From Mesorhabditis belari (Eukaryota; Nematoda; Chromadorea; Rhabditida; Rhabditidae), in the NCBI GenBank assembly GCA_958450365.1, contig CAUEEP010000923.1, positions 1,505,501 through 1,569,500 of the forward strand: a stretch of DNA of 64,000 bases, read 5' to 3'. The position numbers and the translations under genes are program-made. Below are positions 54,139-64,000 of this stretch, piece after piece. Below the pieces are notes generated by a model. It ran no database searches and was not told the origin of the DNA. It saw nothing but the letters and a program-made list of their open reading frames with translations. Position 1 is the stretch's first letter. Each line of letters opens with the position of its first letter.

Positions 54139-56127
54139 ATGGAGATGAATGGTGCCAGCGATTCGGAAGCCTCCTTCAGCTATTCGTTCGATGATTTCCT
54201 TCATGGACACAAAGCTCAATTGGAGGCAGCCTCGGTCCCTATTCAACTTTGGCCGGCGCTCTTCGAGAAATTGATCAATTTGAAGTTTGATGCCGGAAAT
54301 CATTTCCAAATCGTGAAATACGAAGAGGGAAAAGGGGTATTTGCCATTGATGACATCGATCATTTGAATGAGGAAAGCGTCTTTTTGATTGATCATGCTT
54401 GGACGTTCAGCCCATCACAGGCACGCAAATTCTTGGAAAATGTGCCCGGTTTGGTTGAGAGAATGGCGGCACTTTTTGGATCAGACAACACGCCTTGTGG
54501 ATCGGAAGTGAGTGAAGAAAGTGATGAGGATGAGGTGATTTTCGAGAATGAAAAGAAAGAGCGAATCTCGGAGTGTGCCGATGTTAAGGAGATTGATGGC
54601 TCTTTCCCTAGACAAGACTCGGTTGATGCAAATCTCTGTCGTGGTGCGAATGATGACTTGCAAATTGATCGTTTGCTCAAAGAAATCTGGCGGTACGCGC
54701 ATACATACACAATGCGCAAGAAGGAAATTGTTGATGAAGAAGGAATGCCTGTTTGGTATGTGATGGACGAGTTTGGAAGTCTCATCGGACACTCGGAGAC
54801 GCCAAATTGCCGTGTTGTGCCTTTCTTCTTCACTCCTCACGAATGTGCCTATTCTTTGCTGTTTTTGACAAAAAGTCTTGAGAAAGAGGCTGAACTTTGT
54901 CGAGATTATGTTGATACAACGGTGCTCAAGAAGAACCCAAGCTGGAGGCACATTTTGATGTACCCATGGTTTGGCGGAGAATTTGATGAACCTTTGGAGA
55001 GATTGAAGCCGACAAAGGATTTCTTTCTTTCTGGACGAAAAATGGATGACTTGCCAAATGAGGAAGAAAAAACTCAATGCAGAAAAGTGGCTCGGAAAAC
55101 GGGAGGCAAGCTCAAAGTCTATTCGGATTCGGCTCAAATGCTCAACAATCTTGACAAGGTTGAAGTGGAGTTGGTCGAGGATTGGCACGAAGCGGATGTG
55201 ATTTGGATGAGCAAGCATTTTCACGATTACCGCAAACTCTGCACCGAAAATCCAAAAGCTTTGATCAACCAGTTTCCATATGAGTCGTGTTTGACGGTGA
55301 AAGATCTCTTGGCCGCCAATCTGCAAGCGGAAAATGGAGATCACGAGCACCCATGGTTTCAAACTTGCTTCAACCTCACAACCGAGCTTCCACTCTTCTG
55401 TAATTATTTCAAGGAACGCGAGATGAAAGGACTTGAGAATACGTGGATTGTTAAACCGTGGAACCTGGCTCGAGGTCTTGATATGCATGTCTCAAACGAT
55501 TTGGCTCAGATCATTCGACTCATTGAGGCTGGCCCAAAGGTCGCTTGCAAATATATTGCAAATCCGGTGCTTTTCAAGCGACCCGACAATCAACATATGG
55601 TGAAATTTGATCTTCGCTTCATCGTTTTTGTAGAATCACTTCGACCTGTGAAAGCATACGTTTACAAGAAGTTTTGGACTCGTTTCGCTATCAATCAGTT
55701 CACGTTGACTCGTCTCGACGATCCGGAGACACATTTCACAGTGTTCAACTATGCCGACAAGAACAAGATTCTTCAGATGCAATGCGAGGAATTTGTGAAG
55801 CAGATTGAGAACACGCATAAACAGCTGAAATGGGTTGAGGTGGAGAAGAAGATCTATGAGTCGATTCGGGGACTACTTGAGGCTGCCAGCAAAGACGATC
55901 CGCCATGTGGAGTGGCCGAGAATCCACAATCGCGAGCCATGTACGGCGTTGATGTGATGCTTCAGTGGAACAATCGTGAGAAGACCGATTTGGGTGTGTC
56001 GATTCTTGAATGCAACTTTATGCCCGATTGTGAGCGAGCCTGTCTCTATTACGAGGACTTTGCTGACACCGTTTTCGAGACGCTTTTCTTGGGAAATATC
56101 AACTCGGAGAAAGTGATCACCATTTAA
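54139..56127 (+). CDS. ttll-12: Tubulin-tyrosine-ligase-like protein 12 (TTLL12), intronless
   Basis: One uninterrupted frame of 662 codons (human TTLL12 has 644). TTLL12 joins an N-terminal SET-like region to a C-terminal TTL-like ATP-grasp domain and is regarded as a pseudo-ligase affecting tubulin tyrosination and histone methylation. Family marks in order are IFLIDHAWT-like VFLIDHAWTF, MPVWYVMDEFGS, FKVYTD-like LKVYSDSAQML, DYRKLC, LINQFPYESCLTVKDLLAA, WIVKPWNLARGLDMHVS, SPVLF-like NPVLFKRPD, KFDLRFIVF, ILECNFMPDCERAC. An acidic insert of about 70 residues around residue 130 (SEESDEDEV) is longer than in human. The ATG is four bases after tttcag, so it is probably trans-spliced. Every other confident gene of this size in the window has eight or more exons; this one has none, suggesting a retrocopy or complete intron loss. 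Confidence 0.96.
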   Translation: MEMNGASDSEASFSYSFDDFLHGHKAQLEAASVPIQLWPALFEKLINLKFDAGNHFQIVKYEEGKGVFAIDDIDHLNEESVFLIDHAWTFSPSQARKFLENVPGLVERMAALFGSDNTPCGSEVSEESDEDEVIFENEKKERISECADVKEIDGSFPRQDSVDANLCRGANDDLQIDRLLKEIWRYAHTYTMRKKEIVDEEGMPVWYVMDEFGSLIGHSETPNCRVVPFFFTPHECAYSLLFLTKSLEKEAELCRDYVDTTVLKKNPSWRHILMYPWFGGEFDEPLERLKPTKDFFLSGRKMDDLPNEEEKTQCRKVARKTGGKLKVYSDSAQMLNNLDKVEVELVEDWHEADVIWMSKHFHDYRKLCTENPKALINQFPYESCLTVKDLLAANLQAENGDHEHPWFQTCFNLTTELPLFCNYFKEREMKGLENTWIVKPWNLARGLDMHVSNDLAQIIRLIEAGPKVACKYIANPVLFKRPDNQHMVKFDLRFIVFVESLRPVKAYVYKKFWTRFAINQFTLTRLDDPETHFTVFNYADKNKILQMQCEEFVKQIENTHKQLKWVEVEKKIYESIRGLLEAASKDDPPCGVAENPQSRAMYGVDVMLQWNNREKTDLGVSILECNFMPDCERACLYYEDFADTVFETLFLGNINSEKVITI

Positions 56128-56355
56128 AGCTTTTCCGCTTCCATTCTTGTTACTTGTGTATTGTTTTTTCATTTTGTTTGTTTCATTGTACAAGTTGTTT
56201 TGATGAATACCGGTACTTTGTTGTTTCTAAATCAATCTCAATCGGCCGGTGTACCTTTGTTCTTTTTTCCTTTTCTCTTTCTTCTAATTTTCAGTAGAGT
56301 TTTAAATAAATAGATTATAGATGAGCCGACGCTGCGGGACGAGTGAAAGCCGAAG

Positions 56356-59300
56356 ATGACAGTTGGAACGCATATCGCCGAGATTCTCCGCCAGGGTGTT
56401 TGGGCGTCGCTCACCGGTGGATGGTACTATGAGCCGGCTCACTCCGCTTTTTGCAATACGGTAAGTAAATCCCAGAAAGTGATTTGTTGTAATGTTGTAA
56501 TATAAAGTTTGTAATGTAATCTCTATTTGGCAAATGATGCAAAAACGGCTAAAGTTTGAAGTAAATTGCGCAATTGAGCAATAAAATTGATTCTGCACTT
56601 ATTGACAGAAAAAGTGCTTTCAAAGCTGACTAAACCTTTGACGAAAAAATGCAATTAATAAAATTTAGATCCATCTCTATCTATGGATAGTTCTACTTGT
56701 ACTTCCGCTTCTACTAGGACTGATTTCAACGGGTAAAAGAATGAAATCGTGCCTAATAAAAGAATTTCCAGGAACTCTCTCAACCGGACTCTTGCTCACC
56801 TATGTTGCTTTTATTTGCTTTTTGTTCATAGTCATTAAGCTGATTGTTGCCTACTTGCATCGGGTATTCGACACCACCGAACCGGTCATTGTCACAAAGA
56901 AAGCGGAAGAGGTTTGAAGGTAAATTTATCTGAAAAAGCGGAATTTAGAAGCTACCCTCAAGTGAACGGTTGTCGTCAACAGCCGCTGTGCAGGGTTCTC
57001 GAAATGGAGATCAGCAAAGTTTTGAGATGGTCGAGATGACCGAAATTCGGACTGCGTCATCATCCCCTAGACCCGGTAGGTTACAAGAAATTTCAGGAAC
57101 AAGATTACAAGGTTACAATGAAACACTGCCAATTCCAGAGTCTCGACGCCGCGTCTCCGAAGTTAGCTCTCGATCGGGTGATGGCGGAGCTCGACGGAGA
57201 AATCATCGAGTCCGAATCATTCACACCGAACCCGATCCCGGACTGCACCATGTTGATGTGAATGTGCATGTGGTAAGATAAGACTCAAATGATCAAGCAA
57301 TAACTTGGCATCCAGGATACTCCACTTGAAAGCGTTGAGCCAAATGTGGACGATAGTGAGCTAGCGGTGGTGACCGAGGTTAGAGAAAAGGTGGAACTGA
57401 TTAATTGAAATCTTAGGCTGATCCCGAATCAGAGCAACTACCTCGGGAAGACTCGGCGCTGCTACCAAAGAAGAAACGTTTCTCGAAAAGAGCTTCCTCG
57501 TCGCTAGAAGATTTACGCGCGAATCGATTGACGAGAAAAATGAGCGAACCGGTCTTTGCTGCTTATTTGTGAGTTTTCGTTCAACTTGGAGAAACTTATC
57601 AAAAAGTTGGATTTCAAGCTCTCCAAGGTTAACATAAATGCAAATTTTAGAATGGAAGTCGATCGTCGCAATTCGGACGGCACGACGACGATGAGCTCGG
57701 TGAGACGCGTGGCCTCGACGGCGGCCAGTGCGAACACAACTGGAGGCAGTATGCTCTCACAGCACACACTCGCTCAATGCAAACATGTATATTACAAGAA
57801 TAATTTCTCATTTTATTCTCTTTACAGAACACCCATAAATCGTATCCGACAAAAATGTCCAGCACCGATGATTTCCTTAACAAGGGAACGCTGAAGAAGA
57901 GTGAGGCTCGCGCGGACAGCAGCTCGACATCGATTAAATGTAAAAAGATTGGGAAATTGAAGAAAAAAAAAAGATTTTTAGTTGAATTCCCGACAAAAGA
58001 ATTGGAAGAGGAACAACAGGAGACGGGAAAAGTTGAAGATGAGGAGAGGATGAGAGAAGTCGAGGCGGATTTGGAGGTGGAAAGAACGAATCAAATGATA
58101 CAGGTTTGGAAGGGAAATCACTGCTGCCTCAATAGCTGCTACGTTTTTTTAAAATGAAGCTAGATATTCAGTGTACTTCCAGTATACTGTAGTGCAATTT
58201 AATAGACAAAGCTTACTGTAAGAATTAGTGCTGAATAGAAAAGGATACTGTGGAATCTTTGTGTCTACTTTTCAATGGATAGAATTTGCAGCCAGAGCCC
58301 TCACAAAGTGTCCCGATCATCGATGAACCCGATGATGAAAGTGAAGATGAAGAAGAAGAAGAAGAAGAACATGAGGAAGATGAACCACAACCATCAACAT
58401 CTAAAGTTGTCGAGGTGATTAATGGGAAATTTAGTACAAAAATCAGCTTTAGATGCCACCTGGGACAGCTCCGACGTCAGCTTGGACACCGGTTGTCGTC
58501 TCGTTTGCCCCGTCGTCGGACTCGGATCGACCGACCGCGTCATTGCATCGTGCAAAAGAACGAATCGCTCAACAGGATGATTTACCCGGTAAGTGGTGAA
58601 ACTTTTTCGTTAAAACTGTCAAAAAAGCTATATAGATACTATAGATCTAGGATTTCAAATTACATTCAGTCTTACTGATTGGATATTGTAGCGAGACAAG
58701 GGTCTAGGATTTTACTGTAACTTTGAACGTTACTTGTCTGCTGTCTCAAGCATGACACAAAGCCAAGTGAAGATCTAAAAAAGAAGATGATTACTATGAG
58801 ATCCTTAGGCACTTCATCTGATGGGACAGCTGATCTGAAGAATGAAATCACTCGTTTTCTTGAGGATCTCATTGATAAACACCCGGAAACACTTGATGCC
58901 ATTGAAAGTGTTCGGCAAAGCAGGTTGGTTTGATGAATTTTGACACACTATTTGTGCTGCTCATTTGTCGCTCTGATTTTCAATAGGTGTACAACGGAAA
59001 AACAAGTTTTAACCATTTTAATGGCTACTTTTTCATGATTTCCTACACGAAGGTAGATTTTTTCAAGCTCTATCTTTTGGTCCCCGAAAAAAAGTAGCCG
59101 TTGAAATAGTCAAATCTCGTTTTGTCCGTTGTATACCCATTGACAATCGGACTGAAAATGGACAGGTCACACAGTAAGGAATAAAAATACCACTTTATTA
59201 AGTCAAAAGTATTTAGGCTAAGCCGGAATCGTCAAGTTCCCTCGCGGAGTCACACCACTCATCCACATGTGGCACGGTGGAGCGGGTGAGTAAATTTCTA

Positions 59301-62300
59301 TGGAAACGTAGAAGGAATTTGGATTTTCAAAGTGCCTTTGTAACATATAACAAATATTTCTTAAAATTCTAGATCACGGAGGGCACAACAAACGGCGGCA
59401 ATGTGCGCTCTGTCGGACTTGGCGCTTCGTGATGGAACGCATATAGCGAGCGGTCATGAGGATACGACACAAGGAGCCGTAAGTCACTGAGTTGTTCCTC
59501 TCAAGGAAAGCATTTCCTAAAACTTTTTCACTTTCTCGACTATCGTAATCTTGTCTCTATCTCTTATCAAATCTATCCACTTTTTATTTCTTTCGATATC
59601 CTTTGTGAACCCTCACAGAATCAGATCAAAAATGAATAGATTGAATAAAAATAGAAAAGATTATGGTAGTGGAGAAAGTTGACACGCTTTAGAAAACAAT
59701 GCATCACTTGTATGAGTCTTCAAAACCGAAACCCATTTCAGATTCATTCTTTCCAAGATGAGGACGGGAATTGGTGGACGTACGCTTTTGATGAGAATGG
59801 TAGGGAAAAATTCGAATTTTTAGCGCACTATCTATTGCCCAATTTTCTGTAGAGTAAATTTCACGATGCACAATTTCTTTTGCATATTCTAGGTGTTGGA
59901 ACAGCGCAGGCTCTCGGCTCGGGTGCAGCTCTGATGGACTTGATCGGCTCAGCCACAACGGCGCCCGTGCCCAATAAACGACTCGAGGTATAGAAAGAAA
60001 ATCTAGTTTTTATAAAAATAAACTATTTTAATAACTGAATATCTTTAAATATATGACTGGATCAATTCAGATTTTGATGGATTTTATCTGTCTTATATTA
60101 GGTTGATGCATAAGTCTTTTTGTTCCTTTTCGTCTGCCGTTTCAAGCCAACAAATGCACCAATTAAACTACGGTTGATTTCATTAGAAAAACCAATTATT
60201 TTTCTGCAAAATAACATTAAAACGGGTTTAAAAATATTTAATGCCTGGATTTTCTTGAGAGTATGAAGTCGGGTAGTCAAAAAGGGCTAACTCGATGATG
60301 CGGTTTAGACACCTTAGCTAAAGAAAACCTATCTTCGTGTCAATAGATAAAAGATAGAGAAAAAAAACGTTTGATATTTTGCCAAAATTTCAGAGAAATT
60401 CATTCAGCCAATTTTTCCGTAGAGTTTTTTATAGATTTTTACGAAAAAGGCGTTTTTCACTCTCGAATTTGCTTGAAAGTGAACCGAAATTCATTTAAAA
60501 AGATGCAAATTGAACAAAAAAACACTTTTTTTTAATAGAGCAAACTATAGATTAATTCGTGAATTTGTTACTTTTTAACAGAAGTACGAAAAAAACGAAA
60601 GACTTATGCATCAACCTATTAATTAAAGATCGAATACGATTCTAAATGAATAATTTGATCATTCATTACTTTTCTAGATTTGGAATCATGATTTGAATAT
60701 ATAAAAATATAGCTTTTTATAAATAATGAGAACTTTTAGGCTTTGCACGAGTCTCCGTTGAACTCATCGGAAGAGGAGGAGCATCACGATGTCGAGTCGG
60801 CTGAAACAGGAACAGCTAGAAAGAGTACCGATGGGACATCCAGATCGACAACACATCGATTCAGGTTCTATTTAAGGGTCAAAAGTTAAAGAAGTGGTGA
60901 AATTTAAAGCCAAATCTCCACTGGATTCTAAACCGTCGATAATCTACTATATACTCAAAGCTTGCTTTTGAAAGTGCGCTGTTTTAACTCTATCTGCGCT
61001 TTCTTTTTATCGCGTTTTGATGATTCAACAAAGAGAAATATTGGTTTAGATCAAAAAAGCAAAAAGAAAAGAAATTCTTTCTAATAAAAACACTTTTTTT
61101 TAAAGCATTTATGGTCCACGATTATTCACGATTTAGCAAAAAAGTCTGTTTCTGTCTCTGTTTGAAAATGGATGCAGAAATTCTAGCTGAATGACCACAG
61201 CTAAATCCTTTCACACTTACTTTAACAAGTTTCAATGGAGATTGACCCTTAAATTTCATACCCTCCTTTTAAAGCTTTATCTAGTTATTAAATCTTTACT
61301 TTACTCCAGACCAACCACACGCTCCCGGGCCGCCTCCTCATCATCAAATGACAGTCAAGTTAGTGACAAGAAATATAAGAAATTCTATAGATTTTAACAA
61401 TGAAAACTTTTTGATTTAACAGTTTTAGATATCACTTTAATATTGATTTTGATAAATTTTCCAAATTTTCTATTAGGTTTACATTGGACCGATCCCGTCA
61501 AATGTCTTTCATGCACCGACACAATCAGTGGCCACCAGAAGCTCGAGTCAACCCAGGTACACGAATAAAAGTAGTTTAACTGAATCTCGTAAAAGAGGAC
61601 TGAAGATTTTTGTTCTCGGAATGATACAAGATGAACTTTACAACATTTTGTCGTCATTTTCAGTTGTTAGACTGAGTTGTTAAACAATGCTGGGCTTTTG
61701 GCTGTCAAGTGAAGCTCAAGCTAGTCAAATTTACGCTCAAACCTACTTCAGAAGTGCAACCAGCTCTTTACAGATCCGCACAAAGCAGTCAATCCCATGT
61801 GATCTCAATGGCCGCCTCGCGACTCCGATCCGCTTTTCATGGTGATCGAGATAGAGAGAGACGAGAAGAAAGACACGAAAGGGAGAGATCTGAAGCACAT
61901 CGGTTTGTGTGAAGAGGAATCTAATACTGAAATATAGACATGGACACTAGAAATGCGATCCGATTAGCTCCGCCCACTTTCGGTTTTTTGCCATTGGCAA
62001 AATGCGTTTTTCTCAGTTTTCCCTAAACTAATTCTAAAACTTTTAGTATCATTTGATAGCAAAAAAAATTAGCTATCGAATGATAGCAAATATGTAAATT
62101 TATTCGACACGAATAATGAATTATAACACAACGGAGGAGATTTTTCCTTCTAATTACCCATATTGTCTAAATGTTGTTAAGAAAAAACCCATAATAATGG
62201 GAAAAAGAACTAAAAATATGTCTAAATTGCAAAAAGAAACAGAAAAAAAGGTTAGGCGACTTTGGACATATTTGTTACCATTCGATAGCTAATTTTTTTC

Positions 62301-64000
62301 CTATCAAATGATACTAAAATTTTTAGAATTGCTTTAGGGAAAGCTGAGAAAAACGCATTTTGCTAACGGCAAAAAGGCAAAAGTGGGCGGGGCATGTCCA
62401 TTGGGCACTACAAACGCTTCTAACTTGCTTCAAATCTATCGGATTGACATGATCTATCGCTCAAGAAAATAGAGAATCTCAAGAGCTTTCGAATGAACTA
62501 AATCACACCGAAAGATGTCAATGCTAAAGAAAGTTACAGTGGTTTGTAGTCGTGAAAAAGTTGTTGTGATACTGAAATTTAGCTAACGACTGCAATTTTC
62601 AGAGAGCAACTCGTCGATCGACCCTTCGGATTGCAAAGAGATGACATGTACGGACGGGGAGCTGATCGTGTCATTTTTGATATTAATGTAAGAATTGTGA
62701 ATGTTAATAAGTAAATAAATAAAACCCAATTCCAGCAACGTCTCCGCCAATTGAGTCGACTCGATTCCACTCATTCAGCCGGTTCAGCATCCTCTCGTTT
62801 TCGTTTCTTAGCCGATCTTGGCCTAGCCGGTCCACATATGAACATTCCGTCACACTCGTTGCCCCTTGATTCGGCTCATTTTTTAACAAGTAAGAAAAAG
62901 AAAATCGTATGATTACATAGTATTCTATATCTCTAATATAGAAATATATCTCTAATATATCTTCTATATCTTGATCCACCTTTTCCAGGCCACATTCGCC
63001 GAGCCTCTTCCGCGAAAAAAGCCTACTACTATCAGTTGAAATTACTACCAAAATCGGAGAGATCATTCCGCTTAAAGGTGAGTTTAAAATTATAAATTAT
63101 CGACTAGTTAAGAATGTAGATTACAAATGTAGAGTCAAATTTCTTACAGCTTGATCGAATCTCTGTCTCGAATCTCTTCGATCGTCCACGCTCGATTTCG
63201 TCGGCGATTCTCGACATCATGCTGGCCGTCATTGTCTCTCTGCTCGCCACTGTTGTTATCTCAAAAGTAGGAATTGAATTTAAATGCTGAGTGGCTCATT
63301 TAGAGCTGTTCCTAGGCTCAATTTTCAAGCCAAAATCAATTTTTTTAGACTAAATCCAGCAGTAAGGTTGAAATTTCAGTCCAGTGCTAATTGAAAAGCC
63401 ATTGGCTTTGGCTTTGGCTTGGAGGGCTAGCCATAGCTTTTGTCTTTTTAGAGCAGCTTTGGGCAAGAGATTGAAAAAGTTATGCAATCCTTGTCTGAAG
63501 CCAATTCCATATCAATTGAGAAAATCACTAGAATAGATTCAAACGTTAGTAGCTGGTTCTTTAGAAGTATCTATATTCTGATTTATAAATCTGATTCATT
63601 CTTGATGAGGGTGTTTTTTTTTTTTTTTTTTTGCTTTATCAAGCGGTTTAGAATTGATATTTAAAATATGCCTAAGAAGAAGTTTTTGCTGTAACAACTA
63701 GATCAGTACAGTCTACTGTATCAGCTGTCAATCTACTGTTTAGCCTGGCCTGGGCTTAGTCCGGGAAATTTTATGAGCCAGTCCACGGCCAGGCTATACT
63801 CTAAAAACTACAGTAACCCAATTCAATTATGAACGGGTTATTGTAGCACATATACAATTCAGTTCAATTACCTACGGGTTACTGTAGTATATCTATCTAT
63901 TCTGGCCGTCAATTGCTTATGAAGGGCCAGCTCTAGTGTACGGATTACTGTAGTATGCTAGTATGCTTGACTTTGTCAAATATCCAACTATATACGGGTT
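56356..64000 (+). CDS. Pecanex homolog (N-terminal half; runs off the window)
   Basis: Phase-consistent exons are 56356-56460, 56669-56732, 56772-56911, 56949-57075, 57139-57272, 57316-57378, 57417-57568, 57651-57786, 57828-58103, 58292-58414, 58453-58588, 58773-58923, 59217-59285, 59373-59478, 59742-59799, 59893-59987, 60740-60864, 61310-61358, 61477-61556, 61752-61908, 62603-62687, 62736-62889, 62989-63077, 63150-63266. The start EILRQGVWASLTGGWYYEP is the pecanex N-terminus, followed by two membrane spans (IHLYLWIVLLVLPLLLGL; LLTYVAFICFLFIVIKLIV). A long disordered, acidic and Ser-rich cytosolic region comes next, then EDTTQGA-type and FQDEDGNWWTYAFDE, and the next membrane region (LAVIVSLLATVVIS). 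Pecanex is a multi-pass ER/Golgi protein; the Drosophila gene is neurogenic (Notch pathway). Exons at 60740-61908 do not all agree in phase with the most natural frames (see findings). Exon 12 needs the acceptor gtgaag. The C-terminal pecanex domain lies beyond 64000. Confidence 0.9.
58979..59150. repeat. Palindromic repeat, family D, in pecanex intron 12
   Basis: tcaataggtgtacaacggaa and its near-inverse gtccgttgtatacccattga bracket an inner palindrome (agtttt-aaccattttaatggc / gccgttgaaatagtcaaatc). The ends match the repeat at 9545-9775. Confidence 0.65.
60099..60620. mobile_element. mariner-type non-autonomous element in pecanex intron 16
   Basis: The ends ggttgatgcataagtctttt and aaagacttatgcatcaacc are inverted repeats of about 20 bases, flanked by tatta on the left and tatta on the right, consistent with a TA duplication. 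No transposase motif is seen inside. The end sequence differs from the element at 47372, so it is a separate family. Confidence 0.8.
61951..62405. repeat. Fold-back repeat in pecanex intron 20
   Basis: An arm at about 61965-62098 (ccgcccactttcggtttttt ... tatcatttgatagcaaaaaa) recurs inverted at about 62265-62400 (ttttttcctatcaaatgata ... gcaaaagtgggcgg), with a spacer of about 165 bases. I see no coding sequence inside. Confidence 0.8.
63267..64000. repeat. Intronic end of window with degenerate short repeats
   Basis: After pecanex exon 24 the sequence is intronic. A poly-T run lies at 63618-63632. From 63690 on, a loosely repeated unit (acgggttactgtagtatatc with variants such as ggccaggctatactctaaaa) appears at 63790-64000. 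No exon is seen before the window ends. Confidence 0.5.

Noticed and set aside
54481..55488. 335-codon minus-strand ORF opposite TTLL12
   Set aside because: It is a shadow of the codon structure of TTLL12, whose plus-strand frame is conserved from end to end.

Overview
The window reads as nuclear DNA of a free-living nematode. Nearly every gene is cut by many short introns (often 38-60 bases) ending in tttcag or tttag. Several start codons sit just behind an unpaired 3' splice-site consensus, as expected for spliced-leader trans-splicing, and best family matches are to conserved animal proteins. I could not fix the genus. Exon coordinates were read by eye and phase-checked codon by codon; an error of one base is possible at individual ends.

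Layout. 1-7.2 kb: repeat-rich, with palindromic elements, two MITE-like families, a 36-bp tandem array built on a tRNA-like box A, and one uncharacterised coding fragment. 7.3-12.3 kb (+): PLPPR-type lipid phosphatase-related membrane protein whose introns are full of repeats and tRNA-derived SINE-like copies. 12.3-19.0 kb: a large fold-back element, then a mitochondrial-type cytochrome P450 (-) with transposon debris in its introns. 19.5-23.6 kb (-): METTL1 tRNA methyltransferase, mitoferrin and a CDGSH iron-sulfur protein in one head-to-tail run. 24.3-26.1 kb (+): a basic nucleolar-type protein, possibly NEPRO. 26.5-32.4 kb (+): serine palmitoyltransferase subunit 1, with a complete GPI-anchored trehalase (-) nested in its 3.6-kb intron 10. 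32.9-35.1 kb (+): ASCC1. 35.5-40.4 kb (-): a divergent neuronal-calcium-sensor-like EF-hand protein, with a small plus-strand gene and transposon copies inside one intron. 41.0-41.9 kb (-): sigma-1 receptor/ERG2 homolog. 42.7-44.8 kb (+): URM1 then CDC37, closely spaced. 45.2-45.8 kb (-): small membrane protein. 47.3-52.0 kb (+): ZC4H2 zinc-finger protein. 53.2-53.7 kb (+): weak small gene. 54.1-56.1 kb (+): intronless TTLL12. 56.4 kb to the end (+): pecanex, cut by the window edge.

Functional themes. Mitoferrin (mitochondrial iron import) and CISD (2Fe-2S protein) are neighbours on one strand and may be co-expressed with METTL1. Lipid biology recurs (SPTLC1, PLPPR, sigma receptor, P450), but nothing shows these are linked in one pathway.

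The strongest leads are: both acidic ligand-site residues of the sigma receptor replaced by cysteine; a one-base frameshift inside the third signature of mitoferrin; loss of the catalytic histidine in the PLPPR protein; an intronless TTLL12; a trehalase nested antisense in sptl-1; tRNA-box-containing repeats; and a small gene whose C-terminus is written by MITE ends. I saw no CRISPR array, prokaryotic operon, rRNA or convincing intact tRNA gene.
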